Positions 11,964 through 22,975 of a stretch of 64,000 nucleotides of DNA are shown here, one piece after another (position 1 is the first letter of the stretch; every line of letters begins with the position of its first letter). The notes beneath the pieces were generated by a model. It saw only the letters and a list, made by a program, of their open reading frames with translations. It had not been told where the DNA came from and searched no databases. A program made the translations under genes and the position numbers. The stretch comes from Lepturacanthus savala (taxonomy: Eukaryota > Chordata > Actinopteri > Scombriformes > Trichiuridae). The DNA is taken from NCBI GenBank assembly GCA_030544235.1, contig CM060470.1, positions 18,617,356 to 18,681,355 on the forward strand, given 5' to 3'.

Positions 11964-12085
11964 TGTATAATGATGAAGACCGGACACCAGAGTACTGTGT
12001 AAAACACCGCTTTACTCGTGAAACCCGGAACTGGATACAAACATCTTACTGCTTAGACTTGTGGGTAATGTAGTCTACCGCTACA
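11964..12085 (-). repeat. 5' LTR of the Mag-like element
   Basis: A 122-bp repeat paired with 7560-7681, followed by target duplication AAAGG at 12086-12090. The leader between this LTR and the ATG at 11696 is about 270 bp. Confidence 0.93.
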
Positions 12086-13254
12086 AAAGGTATTACAAAA
12101 AGCTGGAATAAGGCACACACAAGCACCAAAAAGTACCAAAAAAAACACAAAACCTGGCTTGATTTGAAAACAAGATGTGGGATGGTGTGGGTTCAGTGAC
12201 TAAACAAGACAACTGGCACAGAAGAAAGGCAAACATGAATATATATACACAAGGTAATGGGAAACAGGTGCAAACAATTATGGAAGACAATTGGACCAGG
12301 GGGATCACACAAGGGGAAGGAGCAAGTTATCTGAAACTAGAGGAGAGAAGGATGTCAGAAAAAAAACAGCTTAGGTTGCTTGGATTGACTAAAAACAAGA
12401 GTCTCCGGGTTGTTTCAGCCAGCAAGGGTCTTTGAGGATGGTGCCAATTTCAGGGGAGGGATACTGGTTTTCAAGTTCTGCTGGAGTCAGCGAAGCAAAC
12501 AGTAAAGAGGCAGGAAAATAGTGTCTCTGCAGCTTTGGTTGTTGAATTGACGTCATTACAGGACGGTACATCTGGTGATAGCTGGATTGTGCTGTGTAAA
12601 GGGGGCCACCTTATCAGGTGCAAAATCTGGGCTGGCCAAAAGAGGATGTCACGATTCCTGGAGATATGTGTTTTCCCCTGTCTATACTTTGTATTGGAGG
12701 TTCGCTGGGGAGGTGATGCTGCATTCACCCGCCATCTGCCATCAATCTACTCATCAAGCAACACTCCAGGCTTCACCAGATTGTTAAATAACCCATCGTC
12801 GTATTGTGTATTGGCACCTGTTTCGCACTTCCTTGGTGTTTGTTTTTTTGCTTGCTATGTCATACTTACTTTGATTACTTCTCATGGCCAGATCCATGCC
12901 ACCCTTTCTTGTCTCCGTCTCACTTTATTTACAACCCAACTTCACCCTGATTGCCTGCCTTCAATCATAGCTCCATAGAAATGTTCATAGGGAGCATCAC
13001 AGACCCAACAATAGTGTCATCTATAGACTCTGGGTCAGTCCTCATCTCAGTTAAAATGAAGGATTTTACTTAAGCATCATCAGTGCTCTTCCTTTGACCT
13101 TATTTTCATGTCTGTTTTTTTTTGGTTTTTTGTTATTTTTTATATTTCTACATAGAAGAAAATCTACCTTTGAATTTAATGAAAAGCAAACTCTCTGTTT
13201 TGTAACATAATTGTGTGATTGACCTTTTAAATAAATGTATTATTATAGGATTGT

Positions 13255-13349
13255 CCTTAGCAAGTAAGACAAAAGTCATTTACTTTTAAAAATGAAAGAA
13301 AGACAGAATTCTGATCTGAATTTTCATCAGTTTAAAACCATAAATAATG
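13255..13349 (-). pseudogene. Odorant receptor 3' end remnant
   Basis: About 95 bp resembles the last codons and downstream flank of the receptor at 4906: minus-strand TATGGTTTTAAACTGATGAAA, then the AAAAGTAAATGACTTTTG end. Flanking sequence back to about 13190 also matches the 3' flank of receptor 1. Similarity stops abruptly at about 13349, so the rest of the gene is gone. No equivalent was seen in duplication copy B. Confidence 0.7.
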
Positions 13350-15194
13350 TTGATTGTGGCTCTGATCTTATATATCTCTTCCTCTAATATTATGGCTCTG
13401 TTGGTTATAACTTTCCAGTGTGTCCACCTTCCTTGTTGATGTTAGCTTGTAGCTCTGATCTTTTATATCTCTTCCTCAATCCTGGTCTCTTTCCATTAAC
13501 TCCTTTTTCTAATTCTTTGAGGCTTTGGACCACAGCCTAGGAAGCACTACTCACCCAAACCCGTACCTGCCTGGCTATAACAATGCATTTATTGCCTGAT
13601 GCTTCAGCTGGCTGATAGCTTGGTCTACTGCTTATTCAGCCTCCACTTGTGCCTTGTTTGAACTGGAGCCTTCTGCATGAGGTCAAACACGAGTCTTTTT
13701 TGACAAAAAGTGTCTGAAACCCATGACCAAAGTACTCATATGTTCTATTATTGTTAATTATGAATGGAATTATAGTGAAAATTAATGACTTCCCTTTTTG
13801 TCTCTTTTTGCTGCAACCCCCTCAAGGACCTCTGGGGATCCATGGCCTCAATTTTAAGAACCGCTGAGCTACAGTGTTAAATGGCCTTAATTTATATAGG
13901 CACTAGGACTTTGGCAACTACATATAGATAGGACCTAGTGCCTACTCAATTGAGTGTCCAGATAAAATGAATACATTTAGCATGAGGGAAAGACAAATTT
14001 TTCCTTATTTCCAATAGAAGTCGCATATTTTGAAAATATTTGGGAAGAAACAATGAAAAAGATGATGTAATACATTCTTTTCACATCATGCATTGCTATT
14101 TATGCAGTCATGTGTTAATAATTAAGGAGTTGAGCTGGGAAACAAGCAAGTGTAACAACGATTCATTTTGAGCCAAAGCATCTCTGTCATTAATTGTCAT
14201 TTTAAACATTGTCATTAGATAAATTGTTTATAAAGCCACTTTGAGGTTGGGTGATTGCACAACGGTGGATGATATCTCCCAAACTTAACCTTATTGCATT
14301 TTTATTTGAAAGAAATAAAGAACAGAGAGTCAATTGAGATGAATCGTGTCTCTTTTTACCAGTGACTTTACAGGAGTAATAGGTTTGGCATTTTGAAGAC
14401 AATAAAATACTTCCAGCTTGGATATCCTCAGGGTTGATAAGTTGTCTTTCTTCAAGGCCTTTCATTTGTTCAGTAAGGTGTCACTTTACTTATGAGATTA
14501 CAGAGACAAATAAATGCATAATCATGTCAAATGAACTTTCTAAAGGGGTCATTTTGAGATTTAAGAAGATTTACTGTCTTTGCAACGTGTACAACAAATC
14601 CCATTTGGCAAAATCTTTAGTAGCAGCTACAATGTCAATTAAATTGTAGAATAAGGTGCACTTCAAAATAAGTTAAAACAGATACAGACAGGAAAATCTG
14701 TGAACATGAAAAAGTATAAAAAAAAAAAAAAAATCAAAAAGCCAGAACAGGTTATGCTAAGGGAAATAAGGGTAAGGAAATTGATTTTTTTTAAAGAAGA
14801 TTTCTAAAATATGGAAGCTGAAATTCAGTGATGCAGCTTCAAATGCCAACTTAAGGTTCAACGTAGAAAAACACACTTCTTTTTGTCAGCAAAGCTTCCA
14901 TAGGAACAAGAACAAGATTCTAGAAATGGTTGGGGCAATAATGCACATAAGCAATAATAAAAATGTGGTAAAATATGTCTAGGTCTTTCATTAGTCTGGT
15001 AAATGGTTAGTTTCCTGAGACTTTCAGTGAGTCACCAAGTATCAGGGTATGTCCTCCATCTATGCTGAAACACAAAAGAGTTGACTTAAGCCTTTCACCT
15101 TCCTTTCATATGACTATTTAGGTTGTTTTAGATAACCAGTTTAATTCAGTAAGTAAACTAATCCAGTAACTATTGAGATAGTTAGTAAAATATT

Positions 15195-15196
<2 letters not shown>

Positions 15197-15240
<44 letters not shown>
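15197..15240. repeat. (TA)n microsatellite
   Basis: A pure TA run ending in a short CA run, about 110 bp past the stop codon of odorant receptor 2. Copy B of the duplication has only a short TATATA remnant at the matching place (about 20327). Confidence 0.9.
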
Positions 15241-15241
<1 letters not shown>

Positions 15242-15353
15242 TTTTTTTACTAATAACATTAACATTTAAAATAAATGCATTATGATAGGATTGTCTATCA
15301 TAATGCATAATAATAATATAATAATGCAATGCAACAAGCAAGACAAAAGTCAT

Positions 15354-16280
15354 TTACCTTTGAAAATGAATGAAACCCATAATTCTGATCCGAATTTTGG
15401 TCAGTTTGAAACCATAAATAAAAGGATTCATAATAGGAGGTATGAGAAGAAATTCAATTGCTATGAAGTTCTGAAGGTGTCGAGGCAGATATTTTGCACC
15501 AAATCGCATATTTATAATATCTATAAGTAAAGTCGCAAGAAAAGTGAATAAAGAAGCTAAATGTGGCACACATGTTTGCATGAACTTTGCCCTGTTTTCT
15601 ATAGAATTCACACATGTTTTAATCAGATATACATATGACCAAAAGGTTAACACAACATGAAATACATAAATTATTACTGTTGTGTCTGCAGCAATTCTAT
15701 TAGGAGTAGTTTCGGCTGGGGAACAAGCAAGATTAACAATAATCCAATTCACACAAAAGAGCCTGCGAATATATGGGCTGCACAACTTTAGTCTAGATGT
15801 CAGAAATACATTTACACCTATCATAAAGAAAGGTATCAACCAAGTGAGAAACACTAACTTCAAGATTTTTTGCTTTGACAAGATAGAGTGGTATTGTAGG
15901 GGTCGACATATAGCCAGATATCTGTCATATGCCATTAATGCAAGAATAGACATATCACTGCAAGCAAAACAGTACAATACCAGAGCCTGAACAAGACATC
16001 CACTATAAGAGATGACAGGAACTGGAGAGAGCAAATCCTCCAGAAATTTTGGATAAAAACCTGTTGTTCCAAAAATCCCATTTATACAAAGAGCACATAT
16101 TAGAATATACATTGGTTCATGCAGATTTTTATCCAAGATGATTGTCAAAATAAGACAAACATTTACCAGCAAATTCAAAAGGTAACACAGTAAAGTGAGA
16201 GAGAAGATAGCTAGTTGATGGTTCCTTGTTTCATTTACACCAGAAAGAATAAAAACTGTTATTATAGAACCGTTATCCAT
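15354..16280 (-). CDS. Odorant receptor 2 (teleost class A GPCR)
   Basis: This is an intact 308-residue intronless odorant receptor in duplication copy A. It has NET glycosylation near residue 19, LHEPMY, MAYDRYLAIC closing helix 3, KFMQTCVPH before helix 6, NPFIYG in helix 7 and a basic KLTKIRIRI tail. The ATG giving MDNGS is chosen; an upstream in-frame ATG at 16298 would add six residues. It is very close to the receptor at 20449. Differences cluster around helices 4-5 (for example IPFFMIGVN against LPFCIIAVN, and TTPNRIAADTTV against TTLNGIVANITI), a region that in this family often shapes ligand binding. Ligand unknown. Confidence 0.95.
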   Translation of the reverse strand: MDNGSIITVFILSGVNETRNHQLAIFSLTLLCYLLNLLVNVCLILTIILDKNLHEPMYILICALCINGIFGTTGFYPKFLEDLLSPVPVISYSGCLVQALVLYCFACSDMSILALMAYDRYLAICRPLQYHSILSKQKILKLVFLTWLIPFFMIGVNVFLTSRLKLCSPYIRRLFCVNWIIVNLACSPAETTPNRIAADTTVIIYVFHVVLTFWSYVYLIKTCVNSIENRAKFMQTCVPHLASLFTFLATLLIDIINMRFGAKYLPRHLQNFIAIEFLLIPPIMNPFIYGFKLTKIRIRIMGFIHFQR

Positions 16281-16299
16281 AATATTTAAAACAAACAAC

Positions 16300-16500
16300 T
16301 GTGTGTTGTGTAAATGTCTGTGTGATTAGCAGTGTCTACAATCTCTTCTCACTGTCATTAATAACTTGGCTGAACACAGGCTGGGAATTCAAATCGACCA
16401 ATCAATGATCTGGGAGAACTTTCGTCTTTCATCATCTAGTTTAAATCTCTGGAGAATATAAGCAACATAAAACTTTATTGCATTTGGAAAAGTAGGTCTA
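16300..16500 (-). promoter_or_regulatory. Conserved upstream block of odorant receptor 2
   Basis: Nearly identical to 21395-21595 and recognisably similar to 5885-6060. It contains CCAAT at 16398-16402 and a TATA-like AATATAAG at about 16455. Read toward the gene, a CTCCCAG stretch is a weak match to half of an Olf/EBF site. Confidence 0.4.
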
Positions 16501-19287
16501 TTAACCATTTTATACATATTTACATCACTTGAAATGTCTGTTGACACAGCATATTTAAATTTACACTTGTGTTTCACTTATGGATAACAGTTTTCACTGG
16601 TCAGGATGACATTAAACTGGTAGCATATTTAAATAATGAATAGCCAAGACTGCTCCAGCCTCAAATCCTCATAAAACAATCCACTGGCCATGATCTGGTT
16701 GTTCTCTGTAGCTTCAGATTGGAGCAGTTCTCTTCAAACTTTCTAACATGGGGCTGCTTAACTGACATTAATGGGTGTCCTCACTTTGAGAACCAAGGAG
16801 CTACAGCGGTAAATGGCCTCAATTTGACGAGACATTAGGCCTTTGACATCTACCTATAATGGAATTAGGTAGAAACTAGTGCCTATTAGTTAACTTCGAA
16901 GACAAGCTGGATCAGAGGCAGCAGTGGGAAGGTATAGAACAGAAAGTCTGACCAGTCATGTGCCGGTATATCCTGCCCACCAGCTGTTTCACCTCTGTCC
17001 AGGTGAACCAGAGAGAGCAACGTGTCAAGTCCTCCAAGGCCAGAGGCTGGTCAACCAAAACTCTGGGTAGCATCGGTGAGCCTATGAAACCCCTGCTGGC
17101 CTCTAGGATCAGCAAGTGTCTAATATCCATACCCAGTGTGCATATTATGGGACGCAGCATCAGGCCTAGCCCTGCTTGGCAGGCACACTCCTCTCAAGAT
17201 CAGAGAGCTGCTGCCTTGCGTGCCAGTAGAATGCTCCAGCAGCTCTAGGGCAGCAAATCCAAACAGCTCTCCTGGTTCCACCAGATCAGTGAGAAGGACT
17301 CTCCCACAATGTTCCGACAGTGATGACTGGCAGCGAGTCTGCAAAAGGTTAGACATCAGCCGCCAATGATCCGTTCGCATGAGGGCAAAATCCTACAGTT
17401 GCAGAGGATTGCAGAGGAGCATTACAGAGGCTCTGAATGGAAGCATTGGGCGAGGCCTCCTGCAGAGAAGGGGAGAAGGCAAGTAGGAGGTGGGACAGAG
17501 TTGCCTATGTCTCATGTGAATCTTTGCATCATATACCCTGTGACCCTGCAACGGGGTCGAGGGAACCTGGAATTTGGCCTCAGGACCTCATCACAACCCA
17601 TAAAGGCTGGCAATAGCTGGTTCAACTGCCAGCATGTTTACAGTTTAAGAACACTCATAGAGATTTGCCGTGTTTGTTGTTGAATTAACGTCATCACGGG
17701 ATGGTGCATCTGGTGATTGCTGGAATGTGCTGAGATCATTGGCTGGAGTAAAGGGGGCCACCTTATTAGGTCAAATTTGGGCTGGCCAAGAGGGGATAAC
17801 ATGATTCCTGGAGATATATGTTTTTTCCCCTGTCTATACTCTGTTTTGAAGGTTGGCTGCGACGCTGAAGCTGAATTCACCTGTAATCTTCCTACAATCT
17901 ACTCATCATGCCATCTATACCACCTGTCATAAAAAAACAACAGTGCAGCGCTCCATGCTTCCCCAGATTGTTAAATAACCCACTGCCTGATTCACACTTC
18001 CGTGGTATGCCTATCTAACACTAACTAGACCACGGACACCCATTTGATATAGATATTTGATAAGATGTTGTCTATCAGAAAATATATTTGTTCTTATACA
18101 GACAAAGCACAGGTATATGCTACTTGCATGGTATCCTGGCTGCTGCACCTCCCTAGGTACTGTTAGGCCAGCTCTAGGGTCATCAGCTGGGTGTCATATG
18201 TTCATATGTTCCACTTACATACTGGTATCAGGACAGACCACTCCTTCTGGTTGATGTTTTGTGCCTCAGCTCCTTGCCTGGGGAACTGCACTTCATTTGG
18301 AATGTTGTCAGCTGCTTTTATTCACTTCATATCTGTATGCCTCTAGATCCTCTGCCAGGTTTGAAAGGACCTAGTCATGGCCCCATCAGTACTGGTTCAA
18401 CACAAATTTGCAGCCCATTAGAATGAGCTGCAAACTGGGGTTTCTACATGCCATGGAGATGGCAGTTTGCTTCCAAATCAAGCCAGAGATGTACATTTCT
18501 GGGACTTGGGAGGATGTCATCGGTGGACCTTATGGAGAAGCTCAGCCTCGCTTGTGGAATCCTCTATGTTGTCCAATGTTATGGCTCTGTTGGTGATAAC
18601 TTTGCAGTGTGTCTACCTTCCTTGTTGATGTTAGCTTGTGGCTCTGATCTTTTATATCTCTTCCTCAATCCTTGTCACTTTCCACTAACTCCTTCTTCTA
18701 CTTCTTTGAGGCTTTGGACCACAGCCTAGGGAGCACTCCTCACCCAAACCTGTACCTGCCTGGCTATAACAATGCATTTATTGCCTGATGCTTCAGCTGG
18801 CTGATAGCTTGGTCGACTGCTTATTCAGCCTCCACTTGTGCCTTGTTTGAACTGGGGCCTTGGCCTTCTGCATGAGGTCAAACATGAGTCTTTTTTGACA
18901 AAATGTTTAATGTATGAAACCCATGACCAAAGCACTAATATGTTCTATTATTGTGTTAATTATTGATGGAATTATATTGAAAATGAATTACCCCCCTTTT
19001 TTCCTCTTTTTGCTGCAACCCTCTCAAGGACGTCTGTGGATCCATGGTTTCTATTTTGATCTACAGTGTTAAATGGCTTTAATTTATCTAGGCACTAGGC
19101 CTTTGGCAGCTACATATAGATAGGGCCTAGTGCCTACTAAAAATCAGTTGAATGTCCAAATAAAATGCATTTATTTAGCATAAAAGAAAAATGAGCTTTT
19201 CCTAATTTGATATAGAAGTCACACACTTTAAAAATATTTAGGAAGAAACTATGAAAAAAAAATGAAATAAATAAAAGATTATTGTTA

Positions 19288-19422
19288 GTCTGTCAGCCAG
19301 TCATTTTCTACACCCGATTATTCCTCATTAGGGTCGTGGGGGTCTGCTGGAGCCAATCCCAGCGCATTACAGGTGAGAGGTAGGGATAGACCCAGATGGT
19401 CGCCAGCTTATTGTGGCGCATG
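19288..19422 (-). mobile_element. tRNA-like SINE, copy 3 (3' part)
   Basis: Minus-strand 3' portion only. It has the TATTCCTCATTAGGGTCG and TGGAGCCAATCCCAGC segments and ends near TTGTGGCGCATGAA. Present only in duplication copy B, so it was inserted after the duplication or lost from copy A. Confidence 0.75.
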
Positions 19423-20448
19423 AATGTTGTTATTTATGCAATAATGTGTTAATAAGGATTTTGGCTGGGAAACAAGCAAGTGTAATATCAACTCATTTTG
19501 AGCTAAAGAGAACAACTCTGTCTTTAATTGTCATTTTAAACATTTTTATTAGCTAAACAGTTTTTAAAGCCACTTTGAGGCAGAAGAAGGTTGCAGAAGA
19601 TGGAGGATACTGAGAAATCTCAAAAAAAAATCCTTATTGCACATTTATTTTAAAGAAATGAAGAAGACAGGGTCAATTGAGATGAAATGTGTCACTTTTT
19701 TACCAGGGACCTTATAGGACTAATAGGTTTGGAATATTGAAGATTATAAAAGACCTCCTGGATATCCTCAGGCTTGATAAGTTGTCTAGTTTTGTTATAT
19801 GCATAGTCATGACAAATGAACTTTCTGAAGGGGCAATTTTGACATTTAAGAAAATTTTCTGTCTTTGCAACAAAATCCCATTTGGCATAATCGAGCAGCT
19901 ACAATGTCATATAAATTGTAGAATAAGGTGCACTTTAAAATAAGTTAAAACAGATACAGACAGGGACAATCTGTGAACATGAAAATAATATAAAATCTTT
20001 CCAAAAAGATTATGAGAGCTAAAATTCAGTGATGAAACTTCAAATGCCAACTTAAGGTTCAACATAGGAAAAACACACTTCCAGCAAAAACACAGCAAAG
20101 CTTACATAGGAACAAGTGCAAGATTCTAGAAATGGCTGGGACAATAATGCACATATTATACACAAAGCAATATTAAAAATATGGTAAAATGTGTCTAGGT
20201 AACACAAAAGAGTTAACTTAAGCCTTTCACCTTCCTTTCATATGACTATTTGGTTTGTTTTAGATAACCAGTTTAATTCAGTAAGTAAACTAATTCAGTA
20301 ACTATCAAGACAGTTAGTAGTGCAAATATATATATAATTTATTTTACTAATAAGGCATTATGGATAATAATTATAATTCTACACAGAAGAAAATATATGT
20401 AAATCATATCATCATAACATTAACATTATTAAGAAATGCAAATGTCAT

Positions 20449-21375
20449 TTACCTTTGAAAATGAATGAAACCCATAATTCTGATCCGAATTTTGGTCAGT
20501 TTGAAACCATAAATAAAAGGATTCATAATAGGAGGTATGAGAAGAAATTCAATTGCTATAAAGTTCTGAAGGTGTCGAGGCAGATATTTTGCACCAAATC
20601 TCATATTCATAATATCTATAAGTAAAGTCGCAAGAAAAGTGAATAAGGAAGTTAAATGTGGCACACATGTTTGCATGAACTTTGCCCTGTTTTCTATAGA
20701 ATTCACACATGTTTTAATCAGATACAAGTATGACCAAAAGATTAACACAACATGAAATACATAAATTATTATTGTTATGTTTGCAACAATGCCATTGAGA
20801 GTAGTTTCGGCTGGGGAACAAGCAAGATTAACAATAATCCAATTCACACAAAAGAGCCTTTGAATATATGGGCTGCACAACTTTAGTCTAGATGTCAGAA
20901 ATATATTTACAGCTATGATACAGAAAGGTAATAACCACGTGAGACACGCTAACTTCAAGATTTTTTGCTTTGACAAGATAGAGTGGTATTGTAGGGGTCG
21001 ACATATAGCCAGATATCTGTCATATGCCATTAATGCAAGAATAGACATATCAATGCAAGCAAAAGAATACAATACCAGAGCCTGAACAAGACATCCACTA
21101 TAAGAGATGACAGGAACTGGAGATAGCAAATCCTCCAGAAATTTGGGGTAAAAACCAGCTGTTCCATAAATTGCATTTATACAAAGAGCACATATTAGAA
21201 TATACATTGGTTCATGCAGATTTTTATCCAAGATGATTGTCACAATAAGACAAATATTTACCAGCAAATTCAAAAAGTAACACAGTAAAGTGAGAGAGAA
21301 GATAGCTAGTTGATGGTTCCTTGTTTCATTTACACCAGAAAGAATAAAAACTGTTATTATAGAACCGTTATCCAT
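20449..21375 (-). CDS. Odorant receptor 3 (teleost class A GPCR)
   Basis: This is an intact 308-residue intronless receptor in duplication copy B and the closest paralogue of the receptor at 15354. It has the same hallmarks: LHEPMY, MAYDRYLAIC, KFMQTCVPH, NPFIYG. The MDNGS start is preferred over the upstream ATG at 21393. No frameshift or stop is seen. Several positions (IPF/LPF around helix 4, ADTTV/ANITI in helix 5, LASLF/LTSLF near helix 6) separate it from receptor 2, while the C-terminal third is almost identical. It may have diverged slightly in ligand range; that is inference. Confidence 0.95.
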   Translation of the reverse strand: MDNGSIITVFILSGVNETRNHQLAIFSLTLLCYFLNLLVNICLIVTIILDKNLHEPMYILICALCINAIYGTAGFYPKFLEDLLSPVPVISYSGCLVQALVLYSFACIDMSILALMAYDRYLAICRPLQYHSILSKQKILKLACLTWLLPFCIIAVNIFLTSRLKLCSPYIQRLFCVNWIIVNLACSPAETTLNGIVANITIIIYVFHVVLIFWSYLYLIKTCVNSIENRAKFMQTCVPHLTSLFTFLATLLIDIMNMRFGAKYLPRHLQNFIAIEFLLIPPIMNPFIYGFKLTKIRIRIMGFIHFQR

Positions 21376-21394
21376 AATATTTAAAACAAACAAC

Positions 21395-21595
21395 TGTGTG
21401 TTGTGTAAATGTCTGTGTGATTAGCAGTGTCTACAATCTCTTCTCACTGTCATTAATAACTTGGCTGAACACAGGCTGGGAATTCAAATCGACCAATCAA
21501 TGATCTGGGAGAACTTTCGTCTTTCATCATCTAGTTTAAATCTCTGGAGAATATAAGCAACATACAATTTTATTGCATTTGGAAAAGTAGGTCTA
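21395..21595 (-). promoter_or_regulatory. Conserved upstream block of odorant receptor 3
   Basis: Matches 16300-16500 almost base for base, with CCAAT at 21493-21497 and AATATAAG at about 21550. Being part of the recent duplication explains most of the identity; the weaker match to receptor 1 is more informative. Confidence 0.4.
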
Positions 21596-22975
21596 TTCAC
21601 CATTTTATACATATTTACATCACTTGAAATGTCTTTTGACACAGCATATTTAAATTTACACTTGTGTTTCACTTATGGATAACAGTTTTCACTGGTCAGG
21701 ATGACATTAACCTGGTAGCATATTTAAATAATGAATATTCAAGACTGCTCCAGCCTCAAATCCTCATAAAACAATCCACTAGCCATGATCTGGTTGTTCT
21801 CTGTAGCTTCAGATTGGAGCATGCTTAACTGACATTAATGGGTGTCCTCACTTTGAGAACCAAGGAGCTACAGCGGTAAATGGCCTCAATTTGATGAGAC
21901 ATTAGGCCTTTGACGTCTACCTATAATGGAATTAGATAGAAACTAGTGCCTATTAGTTAACTTCCAAGCCAAGCTGGATCAGAGGCAGCAGTGGGAAGGT
22001 ATAGAACAGAAAGTCTGACCAGTCATGTGCCAGTGTATCCTGCCCCAGCGGCTGTTTCAACTCTGTCCAGGTGTACCAGAGAGGGCAATGGAACAAGTCT
22101 TCCAAAGCCAGAGGCTAGTCAGCCAAAACTCTGGGTAGCATCGGCAAGCCTACGAAACCCCTTCTGGCCACTGGGGTTAGCCAGTGGCTGAAACCCAAAC
22201 CTATAGTGTGCTTATTATGGGATGCAGCCTCAGGCCTAGTCCTCCAAACTCCTCTAGAGATCAGAGAGCTGGTGCCTTGTTTCCCTAGCCTTAGTAGAAT
22301 GTCGAAGGGCATAGAAGGGCAGCCAATTCAAATACCTGCTTCCACCTGCACTGTTCCGACAGTGATGACTGTCAGCGAGTCTGCACAAGGTTAGACATCA
22401 GTCGCCCATGATCCCTTGCCATGAGGGCAAATGCCTACAGCGAATCATTGCAGAGGCTCTGAATGGAACCATTCGGCGAGTCCTCCTGCAGAGAGGGAGA
22501 GAAGGCGAGCAGGAGGTGGGACAGAGTTGCCTATGTCTCATGTGAGTCCTATATACCCTGCGACCCTGCAATGCGGTCGAGGAAACCAGGAATTTTGCCT
22601 CAGAACCTCATCAGGATGTACTATAAAGTCTGGCAATAGTTGGTTCATCCACCGGCTTGAGGCCAAGGCCAAACCTAGGAATCAGGTATCGGGGGAAGCA
22701 CAGGTGATTGGGTACCCTGCTACTATATATGCAGCTCCCTTGTCTATTTCTCCGAAGAAAGAAAAGAGAAGGGAGCAGGTGTTGGGTGGTGCCGGAAGAA
22801 AGCACTAGTCCATGCTGGGTTAGCCTCTGGGTCGTCCAGCAGCAGCTGGGCCAGGGCCATATGGATTAGGAAGGATGAAATAAAACATTACCTCAGCAGT
22901 GCCAACCCATGTTAATGATATGCGTCATCACACTACATACTGTTTACAGTTTAAGAACACTCATAGAGATTTTTC

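Larger units (their letters stand above)
7560..12085 (-). mobile_element. Full-length Mag/Jule-like Ty3/Gypsy LTR retrotransposon
   Basis: The 4,526-bp element lies on the minus strand. It is bounded by two 122-bp LTRs that start TG and end CA when read on the plus strand, flanked by an identical 5-bp target duplication AAAGG (7555-7559 and 12086-12090). The LTRs differ at two sites, so insertion was recent. A primer-binding site, polypurine tract and single fused gag-pol frame are present in the expected order. Short LTRs, two zinc knuckles and one fused frame suggest the Mag lineage, to which the fish element Jule belongs; that placement is inference. One in-frame TAG interrupts pol, so this copy is probably not autonomous. 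Confidence 0.93.
12535..17670. repeat. Tandem segmental duplication, copy A
   Basis: This block matches 17676-22975 in order. The GTTGTTGAATT-led repeat at 12538 matches 17676. The segment at about 13383 (ATGGCTCTGTTGG) matches about 18580. The odorant receptor at 15354 matches 20449, the 16912-17650 segment matches about 21975-22640, and the ACAGTTTAAGAACACTCATA end at about 17638 matches about 22943. The receptors are offset by 5,095 bp. Copies differ by many small changes and indels. Confidence 0.85.
17676..22975. repeat. Tandem segmental duplication, copy B
   Basis: Partner of 12535-17670, directly adjacent and in the same orientation. It carries odorant receptor 3. It has an extra SINE fragment at 19288-19422 that copy A lacks, and lacks the receptor remnant found at 13255 in copy A. 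Confidence 0.85.

Noticed and set aside
16389..16577. A 62-codon open frame upstream of receptor 2, repeated at 21484-21672 upstream of receptor 3
   Set aside because: Its conservation is explained by the recent segmental duplication. It overlaps the shared upstream block, and no codon-level constraint can be shown.
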